From: JAKQDH01 sp029558835
GTDB lineage: Bacteria; Planctomycetota; Phycisphaerae; UBA1845
Assembly (NCBI GenBank): GCA_035356615.1
Contig: DAOQSN010000005.1
Coordinates: 62,001-126,000 of the forward strand
Reading direction: 5' to 3'
DNA: 64,000 nucleotides
How positions within the stretch are numbered: position 1 is the first letter of the stretch; every line of letters starts with the position of its first letter. Below the pieces are notes generated by a model that was not told the origin of the DNA, did not search any database, and saw nothing but the letters and a program-made list of their open reading frames with translations. Below are positions 51,912 to 60,782 of this stretch, piece by piece. A program made the translations under genes and the position numbers.

Positions 51912-54900
51912 CTACTTAACGTTGCGCGTGTTAAACCGCTCCCGATAGCGCAGCGTGTCGCCGTCTGCCGGGCACCCTTGCTCCACACCATCGGGGTACG
52001 ACGACATCCCTCGGCACGGCAGCGGCTCGACGGTGTCCGGCGTGCCCGTGTACAGGTCCATGTCCTTGCAGTAGGCCGTCGATTCGAGGATGAAGCCGCG
52101 CGCGTGGCGCGGCGGCGGCGGTGGTAACCCGGCGGCGGAGAAACGTACGGCGAGCTCATCGCCGGTGCCCATGATGACGTAATGGTCATCGGCCGCAAGC
52201 AGTAGTTCGTCCACCCGGCCGTAACGCGTGTAGCTGCCGCGAGGAATCTTGAAAGACGAAACCTGTTCAATAATGTCGTACGTATACACAGTCGGGAATC
52301 GCCCGTCCGGGGACCATTCCCGCGGGAACCCGAGACGGCGCAGCTCGGCCGCTGCCGGAGGTAACGTCACGACGTGCAGCGCCTCTTCGCCGGCGTCGGC
52401 CGCGAGAAAGACCTGGTCGAAGTAGACTTCGAGGTTCGTGGTAAGCCGCAGCGTGGCCGGCCCGGCAGGCAACAGGCCCGTAAGTTCGACCGCGATCGTG
52501 CGACCCATGCCAGGTGGCGCGCCGGCGTCCTCGACGAGACTCATCCAGTGTCCGTCCGCGTCGAGACGCTCAACCTTGAGCGGCTGCCACGCAACCCCCG
52601 CCTGCGCGGCCGCGTACGTGGTTTGCGAGTATGGGTACTCGATGGACCCCGCGATCAGGAGGTACAGGGGCCTCCCGGCGGCCGACGTGTCCCCTGCGTC
52701 AGGAAACTCAAGCGTCAGCGTGTGTGGTTCACAGAACCCAAGGAAACGCGGATCACGCGGCGGGTCATAGGCGTACACCCGGTCCACGGTGCGCAGCCGC
52801 GCGGCGCAGTCAGTGCCGTTGTGAGCAATGGCGCGCAAGGGAAAGACGGGGTGCGTCGTCGCCAGCAATCGCTGTGACGGCGGTGGGCCGGAGATGGTCA
52901 AACGCTCATCGGGATACACCGTGACGTCCGCCGAGTGGTCGATGACCGTAAGCACGAGCTGGTCTATATAGGCGACCTCCTCCATCGGTTCACAAACGCG
53001 CAGCTCGTAATACCCGTCGCGCGGACGAAGATCACGCGCGTCGATGCGCACGAGTTCGCGCGGCTGCGGGGCGGCGTACTGCGCGGGAGCCACAAAGTAA
53101 CCGAGGCCGCCGACCCCGGCGAAATCACCCACGAATGCAAAATGCGTGCCATCCCAGGCAAACAGTACCGGACAACTGGACACGCGTCGTTCGACTTCGG
53201 CGATCCGGTGGTGACGGTCCAGAGCCAGGTCGTCCTCGCACTGGGTCACCCCGTCGGGCCAGGTCAACGCGACATAGTCCACGCGCGCGGCGCCGTTGAG
53301 GCCGAAGACGACGGGAGTGCACGATTGACCCGCACTGCCGTGGAGCCCGGTGTAAGCGACCACCTGCCGATGCCGGCCGCAACGTAGTTCAAGACCGGTA
53401 CCATAGCCGCTGGCGGGGCTGCGCATGCGCCGGTCGTCGCCGTGCATACCGGTCGGGGTGACGCCCAGCCAGCGGGCGGGCGGTTGCAGACGCGTGGGCA
53501 CCAGTGCAAGTGTGCCGCTGTCGCCCGGCCCGATGCCCAGTAGCTCGGGCACGCCGTCGTTGCTGACGTCGACGAGCTGGGTGGCGCGGTAGCGTCCCGT
53601 ACAGAACAGCGGCCAGACGTTGGGCCGCATGCTGAAGCGTCCCGTGCCATCGTTGAGCAGCAGGTGATTCCCCGCCCCGAGAACAACCACATCAAGGTCA
53701 CCGTCAAGGTCCACGTCGCCGACACGCATCTCGCGCGGATCGCCCCAGGTGAGCAGACCGCGCAGGCAGGAATCGAACTGCGGGCTGCGGCGCAGAATGC
53801 CAAGGTCGTCCATCAGGTACAGTCCGCCGCGGGTATCGACCGCGGGCAACACCAACAGATCGACGCGGCCGTCGCCGTTGAAGTCCTGGTGCACGCCGCC
53901 CCCCGGCGCGCGCACGAGCTCCCCGGCAAAGATACCCTCATGATAGCGCCCGCCCCGGTCGTTCAGGAAGAGACGCGCGGGGGCGTCCAGGTTGAACACC
54001 ACCAGGTCCAGGTCGCGGTCGGAATCCACGTCCGCGAAGGCCGCGCCGATTGAGGCGGTGTCCGCACAGGCGACGCCGGCGGTGGCAGCAATATCCGTGA
54101 AGGCGCCGTCCCCGTTATTGTTGAGCAACTGGTTGGCCGTCGTGGTGGAACCGCCGGTCCCAGGGGCGAGCGTATTACATACATAGATGTCCAGATCGCC
54201 ATCGTGATCCGCGTCCAGGAAGATCATCGCGGTACTCGCCACGTCGGCGCCGGCCGTGTTCATGGAGGCGGTGACATCTTCGAACGTCCCGTCGCCCCGG
54301 TTTCGAAACAGGTGATTCGGCCCCGCGCAGCATACAAACAGGTCCACGTGCCTATCATTGTCATAATCGCCAAACGAGCATGCCAGCGGTGGCCGGGCGA
54401 CACGCAACCCTGACGCTGCGGTCGCGTCCGCGAACGTGTGGTCCTCCTGACCGAGGAGAAGCACGACGGCCGCCGGCTCCCGCCGGGTCGCGACGATGTC
54501 CAGCCGGCCGTCGCCGTTCACATCCGCCAGCGCCAGGCAGGAGAACACGCCTTCGCCACTGGCCGCCCCGGGTTCCGCGGCGGTGCCCCCGACGCCGGTA
54601 AGCAGAGTGCGCGGGACGCCGCCGCTGACCTCGCCGCTGGCCGTGGGCTGTTGCGGCGCTGCCGGCAACGGCCGCACGATCGCCAGCGGTCCCATCTGCC
54701 TGTAGTGCGGCACATTCACCATCTCACACAAAGGGCTCTCGCGGAGTTGGGTAAACTGCCGCTGGTAGCGTTCCACGTCCTCGGCCTTGTCCTCCTGGGC
54801 GGACAAGCGCAGCAGATCATAGTAGGCGCTCGCGAGGAACGGATTCTCCTGGATGGCGCGTTCGAGGGCCGGTCGGCTCGGCTGATTGAGGTGCGCCTGG

Positions 54901-55991
54901 CTGCGGGCGAGCAGGTACCACGTGGCGGCGTCCCCCGGCCGGCGTGCCAGCACGCGTTCGAAGCAGGCGACGGCCGCTTCATCGCGCCCGCTGTATTGAT
55001 AAATCGCGCCGCGCAGGTAGAGCGCATGAACATGGTCGGGCTCGTCGGCCAGCAGCGAGTCCAGCGCCTGCTCGGCCTGCTCCAGGTCGTTTCTTCCCGC
55101 GCGGTTGAACAGTGCCAGGGCGAGATCGAAACGGGCCTCGGACAGCCGCGGGGCAAGCTGTACCGCACGCTCGAACTGCTGCACGGCGTCCGCAAACTCA
55201 TACCGCTCCAGATGGGCGATGCCGGCGTTGAGGGCGGCCAGTGCGACGTCTTGCGTGCCCCAGGCATCGGGGCGCTCTTCCTTCGTCTCAACCCCAACGC
55301 TGGCCGACGCCGGCACGTCTTCCGCACTCGTCGGGGCGGCCGTCGTCGCCAGCAGCAACCCCGCCACCACGCTCGCCACGCCGTGGCCGGCACTACCCGG
55401 AGAGCCGCCGCCGCCCGCGCTGCCCGCGCGACGACTCACCAGGGCAACCGCCAGCACCGCTCCGATGAGGTTGAACACCAGGTCCCACATGGTATTCTCA
55501 TACCCTCCCACGCCGGTCTCCGGCATGATGAGCACGGCCACGAACTCCACGATTTCGTTGATGGCCCCCACGCCGCACCCCATGAGAACCACCAGGACGG
55601 GCACCGATCCACGGCGAGGCACGTCAGTCCGCAGGTGCGGCCGGAGCAAGTGGTAACACACCAGCGTCGCCACGCCGAAGCCGAACGCGTGGACGAGCTG
55701 GTCGTACCGCAGCACCACCGGCACAAGCTGCACGCTGTAGAGCACCCCGTCGCCGACCCGGATGTTGCCGCCGGCCATGTGCAACAGCCCCCAGAGCGTC
55801 AGGCCCCACAGAACCGTCGGTGTGAACCGCACTCGGCTCTGCGTCAGCAGAACCCACGTCGCCAGCAGCAGCACCACGCCCGCGTACAGCAGAAACTCGA
55901 AGTTGTGGCGCAGCAGGGCGAGCACCGTGAAGACCGGAATGTAGATGGCATTGACGATCAGAATCGGTATCTCGCGGCGTTGCAGTTGCAT
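51912..55991 (-). CDS. DUF2238 membrane domain fused to a TPR-FG-GAP-ASPIC protein
   Basis: 1359 residues. Residues 1-188 are a DUF2238/YjdF-type integral membrane domain with about five or six helices and its conserved segments (YDQLVHAFGFGVATLVCYHLL, GAINEIVEFVAVLIMPETGVG, ENTMWDLVFNLIGA). A Gly/Ser linker (189-204) leads to a signal-like helix (VASVVAGLLLATTAAPTSAED), TPR units (about 250-420), FG-GAP loops and an ASPIC domain, and the same C-terminal beta domain as the protein at 37187-40936 (VLFAWDGTHFAFVGDF, YTRYGRVDELLLA, a PLPCRGMSSYP end). The secreted-type half therefore looks like an independent protein joined to a membrane domain. Convergent with the operon. Function unknown; it could anchor the CRTAC1-type module to the membrane. 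Confidence 0.85.
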   Translation of the reverse strand: MQLQRREIPILIVNAIYIPVFTVLALLRHNFEFLLYAGVVLLLATWVLLTQSRVRFTPTVLWGLTLWGLLHMAGGNIRVGDGVLYSVQLVPVVLRYDQLVHAFGFGVATLVCYHLLRPHLRTDVPRRGSVPVLVVLMGCGVGAINEIVEFVAVLIMPETGVGGYENTMWDLVFNLIGAVLAVALVSRRAGSAGGGGSPGSAGHGVASVVAGLLLATTAAPTSAEDVPASASVGVETKEERPDAWGTQDVALAALNAGIAHLERYEFADAVQQFERAVQLAPRLSEARFDLALALFNRAGRNDLEQAEQALDSLLADEPDHVHALYLRGAIYQYSGRDEAAVACFERVLARRPGDAATWYLLARSQAHLNQPSRPALERAIQENPFLASAYYDLLRLSAQEDKAEDVERYQRQFTQLRESPLCEMVNVPHYRQMGPLAIVRPLPAAPQQPTASGEVSGGVPRTLLTGVGGTAAEPGAASGEGVFSCLALADVNGDGRLDIVATRREPAAVVLLLGQEDHTFADATAASGLRVARPPLACSFGDYDNDRHVDLFVCCAGPNHLFRNRGDGTFEDVTASMNTAGADVASTAMIFLDADHDGDLDIYVCNTLAPGTGGSTTTANQLLNNNGDGAFTDIAATAGVACADTASIGAAFADVDSDRDLDLVVFNLDAPARLFLNDRGGRYHEGIFAGELVRAPGGGVHQDFNGDGRVDLLVLPAVDTRGGLYLMDDLGILRRSPQFDSCLRGLLTWGDPREMRVGDVDLDGDLDVVVLGAGNHLLLNDGTGRFSMRPNVWPLFCTGRYRATQLVDVSNDGVPELLGIGPGDSGTLALVPTRLQPPARWLGVTPTGMHGDDRRMRSPASGYGTGLELRCGRHRQVVAYTGLHGSAGQSCTPVVFGLNGAARVDYVALTWPDGVTQCEDDLALDRHHRIAEVERRVSSCPVLFAWDGTHFAFVGDFAGVGGLGYFVAPAQYAAPQPRELVRIDARDLRPRDGYYELRVCEPMEEVAYIDQLVLTVIDHSADVTVYPDERLTISGPPPSQRLLATTHPVFPLRAIAHNGTDCAARLRTVDRVYAYDPPRDPRFLGFCEPHTLTLEFPDAGDTSAAGRPLYLLIAGSIEYPYSQTTYAAAQAGVAWQPLKVERLDADGHWMSLVEDAGAPPGMGRTIAVELTGLLPAGPATLRLTTNLEVYFDQVFLAADAGEEALHVVTLPPAAAELRRLGFPREWSPDGRFPTVYTYDIIEQVSSFKIPRGSYTRYGRVDELLLAADDHYVIMGTGDELAVRFSAAGLPPPPPRHARGFILESTAYCKDMDLYTGTPDTVEPLPCRGMSSYPDGVEQGCPADGDTLRYRERFNTRNVK

Positions 55992-56130
55992 GCGGGCATT
56001 GTCGCCCCGATCGACCGGTCGGGCAACTCGGCCGGGACACCGCCGTGATCAGCCGACTTCCGCGCCGGGCTCGTCCACCGCGCGGCAACGATCGCGCGCG
56101 GGGGTCAGTTCCTAAGATCGCCCAACAGAG

Positions 56131-56231
56131 TCCCTCTCCCCCGTCGGAGACAGGGTAAGGTAACGGGGATTACCCCGACGATCCCACCCTCTCCCGATCC
56201 TTCCCGGAAAGGGAGGGGGATTGGGTTAGGG
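56131..56231. repeat. Dispersed family 1 repeat cluster
   Basis: C-rich and G-rich arms (TCCCTCTCCCCC, CCACCCTCTCCCG, GGAAAGGGAGGGGG) in a 258-nt gap between two minus-strand genes. More diverged than the copies at 14.6 and 34.4 kb, and seemingly several insertions on top of one another. Confidence 0.65.
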
Positions 56232-56249
56232 ACTCCAACGGTCTTTAGT

Positions 56250-58280
56250 CTACGAGGTCCGCGGGGGAGTCCTGTGGGGCTGCTGCACGGACCGCCGTCC
56301 CGGACGATACCCGGGTCCGCGTTGTACGTTGTCGCGCGCTCCACGGCTGTCACCCGCCGTCCGTACGGGCGGCCGCGGGTGCGTAAGGGCTTCGCGCGGC
56401 GGGCGCGCGGGGATCAGGCACGCGCACCCTTCGCCGATCAGGTCGCGCCGTCCCGCCTTCAGTAAGGTCCGCCGGACCTCGAAGTAGTTCTCCGGTTTGA
56501 AGAACTGCATGAGCGCCCGCTGGACCTTGCGGTCCCGCAGGTGACGTGCGACAGGTACCGGTCGCCCGGTCATCGGGTCGAGCCCCGTGTAGTACATGCA
56601 CGTCGCCAGGTCCATCGGCGTGGGAATGAAATCCTGCACCTGGTCCGGCCGATAGCCGTGCTGTCTCAGGAAGACCGCCAGCCCGATCATGGCCCGCACG
56701 TCACAACCCGGATGGGCCGCAATGAAGTAGGGGACCAGGTACTGCTTCTTCCCCGCCTGCCGCGAAGAGGACGCAAAGGCCCGGGCGAAGCCCTCGAAGT
56801 GCTCGATCGCCGGCTTCTTCATCAGACGCAGCGTCTCGGCGTCCGTGTGTTCCGGCGCTACTTTCAGATGCCCGCCGACGTGGTGCGTCGCCAGCTCCTG
56901 AATGTACTCCGGCGACAGCAGCGCCAGGTCCATACGCACGCCGCTGGCCACCAGGACCTGCCGTATGCCGGGCTGCTCTCGTGCCCGCCGCAGCAGCTCA
57001 AGCAGAGGACCGTGGTCGGTGCCCAGCAGCCGGCAGATGATCGGGTGCACGCACGACAGCCGCCGACACCGCGCTTCGACCTCCGGCCGCAGGCACCGCA
57101 TTTCGTACATGTTGGCCGTCGGCCCCCCGAGGTCGCTGATAACGCCTCGGAAGTCCGGACCGGCACCGACGTTCGCCACCTCGCGCAGGACGGACGCGGC
57201 GCTGCGCGACTGGATCGCCCGCCCCTGATGTGTCGTGATCGAGCAGAACGTACAACCCCCGAAACACCCGCGCATGATCGTGACTGAGTCCTTGATGACC
57301 TCGTAGGCGGGAATGGGCTCCCGGTAGCTCGGGTGCGGCCGGCGCGTGTAGGGCAAATCGTAGTACGAGTCGAGGGCCGCCTGGCTTTCCGGCAGACGCG
57401 GCGGATTGCACACCACGGCCTGACGATCGTGCCATTGCACGAGTGTCCGGGCGTTGTGCGGGTTCGTCTCCAGGTGGATGAGGCGGGCGGCCTCCGCGAA
57501 TGCCTCTTTGCTCTCCTTCACCTTCTCGTACGACGGCAGCACGACGACCTCCGGGCCCTCCGGCGGCTGGTCGCTCGCGCCCAGTACGAACGCCGCGCCA
57601 CGCACATCGCGCAGAGCATGCACCCGCTCACCGGCGGCCACGCGCCGCGCGATCTCGACCACGGCGGACTCGCCCATGCCGAACACCACCAGGTCCGCCT
57701 TGGCGTCCAGCACGATCGACCGTCTGACTGTATCCGACCAGTAGTCGTAATGCGCCAGCCGCCGCAGGCTCGCCTCGACGCCGCCCGCGATGATCGGCAC
57801 CCCCGGGTACGCTTCCCGCGCCCGGTGGCAATAGGCCAGCGTTGCCCGGTCCGGCCGCAGACCGATCCGGCCCCCCGGCGAATACGCGTCGTCGTTGCGG
57901 ACCTTCCGACCGGCCGTGTAGTGGTTCAGCATCGAGTCCATGTTCCCCGCGCTGACCGCGAAGAACAGCCGTGGGCGGCCGAACGTTCGCCACGGCAGGC
58001 AGGAGTGCCAATCGGGCTGCGCCAGCACGGCCACGCGGAACCCGGCCGCCTCCAGGACCCGTCCCAGAATTGCCGTCGCGAAGCTCGGGTGGTCGACGTA
58101 GGCGTCGCCGGTGACGAACACCACGTCCACGTCGTCCCACCCGCGCTCCCGGACCTCGTCCGCAGTCATGGGTAGAGGTGGCGTGGAGGTCACCGGCCCA
58201 CGGCCGCGCATGGTAAGCACAGGCAGCGACACACCGCTGACTCCCACGCCGCTACTTGTTTGCCCATCTGAAGTCATCAT
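56250..58280 (-). CDS. YgiQ-family radical SAM protein
   Basis: 676 residues. After a short variable start, the family opens with DVVFVTGDAYVDHPSFATAILGRVLEAAGFRVAVLAQPDW. Conserved landmarks are FFAVSAGNMDSMLNHYTA, GGVEASLRRLAHYDYW, the radical SAM motif RGCFGGCTFCSITTHQGR, SDLGGPTANMY, LKVAPEHT and YLVPYFIAAHPGC. The role of YgiQ proteins is not established. The Arg/Pro-rich last 40 residues are not part of the domain. The ATG at 58280 is taken; an internal ATG at 58169 (MTADEVRERGW) is also possible because it lies just before the conserved domain. Confidence 0.9.
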   Translation of the reverse strand: MMTSDGQTSSGVGVSGVSLPVLTMRGRGPVTSTPPLPMTADEVRERGWDDVDVVFVTGDAYVDHPSFATAILGRVLEAAGFRVAVLAQPDWHSCLPWRTFGRPRLFFAVSAGNMDSMLNHYTAGRKVRNDDAYSPGGRIGLRPDRATLAYCHRAREAYPGVPIIAGGVEASLRRLAHYDYWSDTVRRSIVLDAKADLVVFGMGESAVVEIARRVAAGERVHALRDVRGAAFVLGASDQPPEGPEVVVLPSYEKVKESKEAFAEAARLIHLETNPHNARTLVQWHDRQAVVCNPPRLPESQAALDSYYDLPYTRRPHPSYREPIPAYEVIKDSVTIMRGCFGGCTFCSITTHQGRAIQSRSAASVLREVANVGAGPDFRGVISDLGGPTANMYEMRCLRPEVEARCRRLSCVHPIICRLLGTDHGPLLELLRRAREQPGIRQVLVASGVRMDLALLSPEYIQELATHHVGGHLKVAPEHTDAETLRLMKKPAIEHFEGFARAFASSSRQAGKKQYLVPYFIAAHPGCDVRAMIGLAVFLRQHGYRPDQVQDFIPTPMDLATCMYYTGLDPMTGRPVPVARHLRDRKVQRALMQFFKPENYFEVRRTLLKAGRRDLIGEGCACLIPARPPREALTHPRPPVRTAGDSRGARDNVQRGPGYRPGRRSVQQPHRTPPRTS

Positions 58281-58455
58281 GCGTCCCGCAAGTCCGTCCC
58301 GTCCATCCGGTTCCTGCCCAGTACCCGGTGCGCCTCACCGCGCCCTGGTTTCCCGGCAGCCCGGACTCGCGGGACAGCTCGTTAACGCGGACCGCCGGTC
58401 CAGGAGGCACGAACGGCCAACCCCCCGTGCTGACGGTCGAGTTCTCACCCCGACG

Positions 58456-58609
58456 GAATGGGTCCACTCGATCGGAAAACCGACCGACATAGCGGGGTGG
58501 CATGGCCAAGCGCAACGCCGCCATGCTGCTCCGCTTGCCCGACGCTACCATCGGTAACCGTATGTCGGTCTACCTCCCGGCATGCCGGCGCCTTCGGCTT
58601 GGGCATGCC
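58456..58609. repeat. Dispersed family 2 repeat, most complete copy
   Basis: GAATGGGTCCACTCGAT, then GGGGTGGCATGGCCAAGCGC and CGCCGCCATGCT, about 50 variable bases, then CGGCATGCCGGCGCCTTCGG and GGGCATGCC. Same order as the reverse copy at 37213-37372. It fills part of the 476-nt divergent gap before the acyl-CoA dehydrogenase gene; a TATAGT at 58643-58648 may belong to that gene's promoter. Confidence 0.8.
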
Positions 58610-58756
58610 CACTAGGCCCCCCTTGAGCGTCGTCCCATCTAGTATAGTCGGCTTTTGGGCCGTCTCCACCCCTGACGCCGTCGTCCGGAGAACCGTCTCC
58701 CCCTCGCCCCGGCCGGCGGGTATCATGCCCCGCGCGAGACGCACCGGAGCAAAACC

Positions 58757-59920
58757 GTGACCGACACCCGGACCCCCGATTTTCTTGAGGTGGACTCGCT
58801 GCTCGCCCCCGATGAGCGGCAGGTGCGTGATACCGTCGCGCGGTTTGTGGATGCTCAGGTCCTGCCCGTCATTGCCGACTGTTTCGAGACCGGACGTTTC
58901 CCCATGGAACTGGTCGCCCCCATGGCCGACCTGGGCCTGTTCGGTCCCACGCTCAGCGACTACGGCTGTGCAGGCCTCAACCACATTGCCTACGGCCTCA
59001 TCATGCAGGAGCTGGAACGCGGCGACAGCGGTGTACGCAGCTTCGCCTCCGTGCAGAGCAGCCTAGTCATGTACCCGATCCACCGCTGGGGGTCCGCCCA
59101 GCAGAAGGAGCATTGGCTGCCGCGGCTCGCAGGCGGCCAGGCCATCGGCTGCTTCGGACTTACCGAGCCCGACGGCGGTAGCGATGCCGGCACGATGAAG
59201 ACCCGCGCTCATCTTCGCGGCTCCGATTGGGTGCTCAACGGCGCCAAGATGTGGATCACGAACGGGACGGTGGCCGACGTGGCCGTCGTCTGGGCCCAGA
59301 CGGACGAGGGCATCCGCGGCTTCCTCGTCGAAAAGGGTACCCCCGGCTACACCACCCGCGACATCCCGCACAAGTTCTCCCTGCGTGCCTCGGTCACCAG
59401 TGAACTCTTCTTCGACGAGTGCGTGCTTCCCGCGGCCAGCCGGTTGCCGGGCGCGCACGGCTTGGCCTGCCCGTTGAGTTGTCTGACCGAGGCCCGCTAC
59501 GGCATTGCCTGGGGCGCCATCGGGGCGGCCAGCGCCTGCTATCGCGAGGCGCTGGAATTTGCCCGGCAGCGGAAGTTGTTCGGCTCAACCCTGGCTGCCA
59601 AGCAGATGACGCAGGTGCGCTTGGCCGAAATGCTCCGCCGCATTGTTTCCGCCCAGTTGCTCGCGCTGCAGCTTGGCCGGCTCAAGGACGCCGGGCGGGT
59701 GCACCACACCCAGGTCTCGCTCGCCAAGTGGAACAACGTCCGCGCGGCCCTGGACGTCGCCCGCGACGCCCGCGACCTGCTCGGTGCCGGCGGCATCACC
59801 GTGGAGCTGGCCACCATCCGGCACCTGCTCAACCTCGAAAGCGTGATCACCTATGAGGGAACCGAGACGATCCACCAGTTGATCGTCGGCCGGGAAATCA
59901 CGGGGGAGGAAGCATTCTGA
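58757..59920 (+). CDS. Acyl-CoA dehydrogenase, glutaryl-CoA dehydrogenase-like
   Basis: 387 residues, full length. It has the flavin and substrate segments IGCFGLTEPDGGSDAGTMKT, WVLNGAKMWITNG and RKLFGSTLAAKQMTQ, and ends with LESVITYEGTETIHQLIVGREITG, where the Glu of YEGTE is the catalytic base in the position used by glutaryl-CoA and isovaleryl-type enzymes. SVQSSLVMYPIHRWGS is typical of glutaryl-CoA dehydrogenases. It oxidises an acyl-CoA using FAD, passing electrons to ETF. The start is GTG at 58757. No other fatty or amino acid degradation gene is adjacent, so the exact substrate is open. Confidence 0.92.
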   Translation: MTDTRTPDFLEVDSLLAPDERQVRDTVARFVDAQVLPVIADCFETGRFPMELVAPMADLGLFGPTLSDYGCAGLNHIAYGLIMQELERGDSGVRSFASVQSSLVMYPIHRWGSAQQKEHWLPRLAGGQAIGCFGLTEPDGGSDAGTMKTRAHLRGSDWVLNGAKMWITNGTVADVAVVWAQTDEGIRGFLVEKGTPGYTTRDIPHKFSLRASVTSELFFDECVLPAASRLPGAHGLACPLSCLTEARYGIAWGAIGAASACYREALEFARQRKLFGSTLAAKQMTQVRLAEMLRRIVSAQLLALQLGRLKDAGRVHHTQVSLAKWNNVRAALDVARDARDLLGAGGITVELATIRHLLNLESVITYEGTETIHQLIVGREITGEEAF

Positions 59921-59933
59921 GAAACTACCCCAA

Positions 59934-59968
59934 GACCCCTCTCCCCCTGGGAGAGGGGCAGGGGTGGG
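59934..59968. repeat. Dispersed family 1 repeat copy
   Basis: GACCCCTCTCCCCCTGGGAGAGG with a further G-rich tail, just after the acyl-CoA dehydrogenase stop. It could end transcription by hairpin, but there is no T-run. A shorter relative (GGGAGAGGGCAGGGTGAG) lies near 60040-60058. Confidence 0.75.
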
Positions 59969-60151
59969 GGCGGCGGCGCCCCTGGTGCACAGACGTGCTC
60001 CCCCCGGCCTCGTGGGACGCGCTCAACATGTACCACGGGAGAGGGCAGGGTGAGAAACGCTCGCGGGAGGCGAGGTGCCGGTGACTGACTTCACCCGCCA
60101 ACTTGTCCCGACGGGTGTCCGCCTGGGAGTATCATTGCCCGGAGCCAAACC

Positions 60152-60511
60152 ATGTTGAAGGTTCTGATCGGTGTTGTGGTTGTGATTGTCGGGATCGGGG
60201 CGGGCGTCTACTACCTGCAAGGCCAGTTCGATGCCAAGGTCAAGGCGGAGGTGCTCACCCTGGTCGATAAGATGGACCTGACGCCCGACGAACGCGCCGA
60301 GGTCCGCGGGATGGTCGAGACCTTCCACGCCCGCGCGTTCAAGGAAGGCAGGGAAGCCGGCAAGGCCGCCGGTGGACCCTTCGCCGGTGACCGCTATCTC
60401 GACGTTCTCTTCGACGCCATGCAACGTGCCGCCCGCGACCGCGGCCGGGAGACCTTGGCCACGAAGCTGACGGAGGAACGCACGCTCGTCACCCTCAACG
60501 TGCACGGCTGA
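60152..60511 (+). CDS. Small membrane-anchored protein of unknown function
   Basis: 119 residues. Residues 2-24 form one N-terminal membrane helix (LKVLIGVVVVIVGIGAGVYYL), followed by an amphipathic, charged helical domain (VKAEVLTLVDKMDLTPDERAEVRGMVETFHARAF) in the periplasm or, if inverted, the cytoplasm. No family was recognised. The frame is well formed, with normal codon use and no competing frame. It lies 231 nt after the dehydrogenase gene and is probably transcribed alone. Confidence 0.6.
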   Translation: MLKVLIGVVVVIVGIGAGVYYLQGQFDAKVKAEVLTLVDKMDLTPDERAEVRGMVETFHARAFKEGREAGKAAGGPFAGDRYLDVLFDAMQRAARDRGRETLATKLTEERTLVTLNVHG

Positions 60512-60546
60512 CCTGTCGTTTGTGGCCTCGTTCGTTGCGACGCATG

Positions 60547-60590
60547 GCCCCTTTCCCTCGCAGGGAGAGGGGTAGGGGTGAGGGTTGGGG
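60547..60590. repeat. Dispersed family 1 repeat copy
   Basis: CCCCTTTCCCTCGCAGGGAG, then AGGGGTAGGGGTGAGGGTTG, in the gap between the small gene and the convergent ABC ATPase gene. Confidence 0.75.
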
Positions 60591-60671
60591 CGTCGAGAAC
60601 GCCGCGGGGCGGACAGATACGCCTGCCGAGAGCCTACCAGACGCCGGAAGAACGGCACATCGCTGGCAGAC

Positions 60672-60730
60672 GACCCGGGCGAGACGCCCGTGCCACGACC
60701 GGGGCCACGGGCGCGACGCCCGTGCATGGG
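60672..60730. repeat. Third dispersed repeat type (GGGCGAGACGCCCGTG)
   Basis: Two near copies: CCCGGGCGAGACGCCCGTGC (60674-60693) and CCACGGGCGCGACGCCCGTG (60705-60724), each itself palindromic around GGGCG...CGCCC. It lies just past the 3' end of the ABC ATPase gene. Confidence 0.65.
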
Positions 60731-60782
60731 GCCAGTGCCCCCGAACTCGCTCACCGTCAAGAGGGGAGCAGCCCCACCGTGC

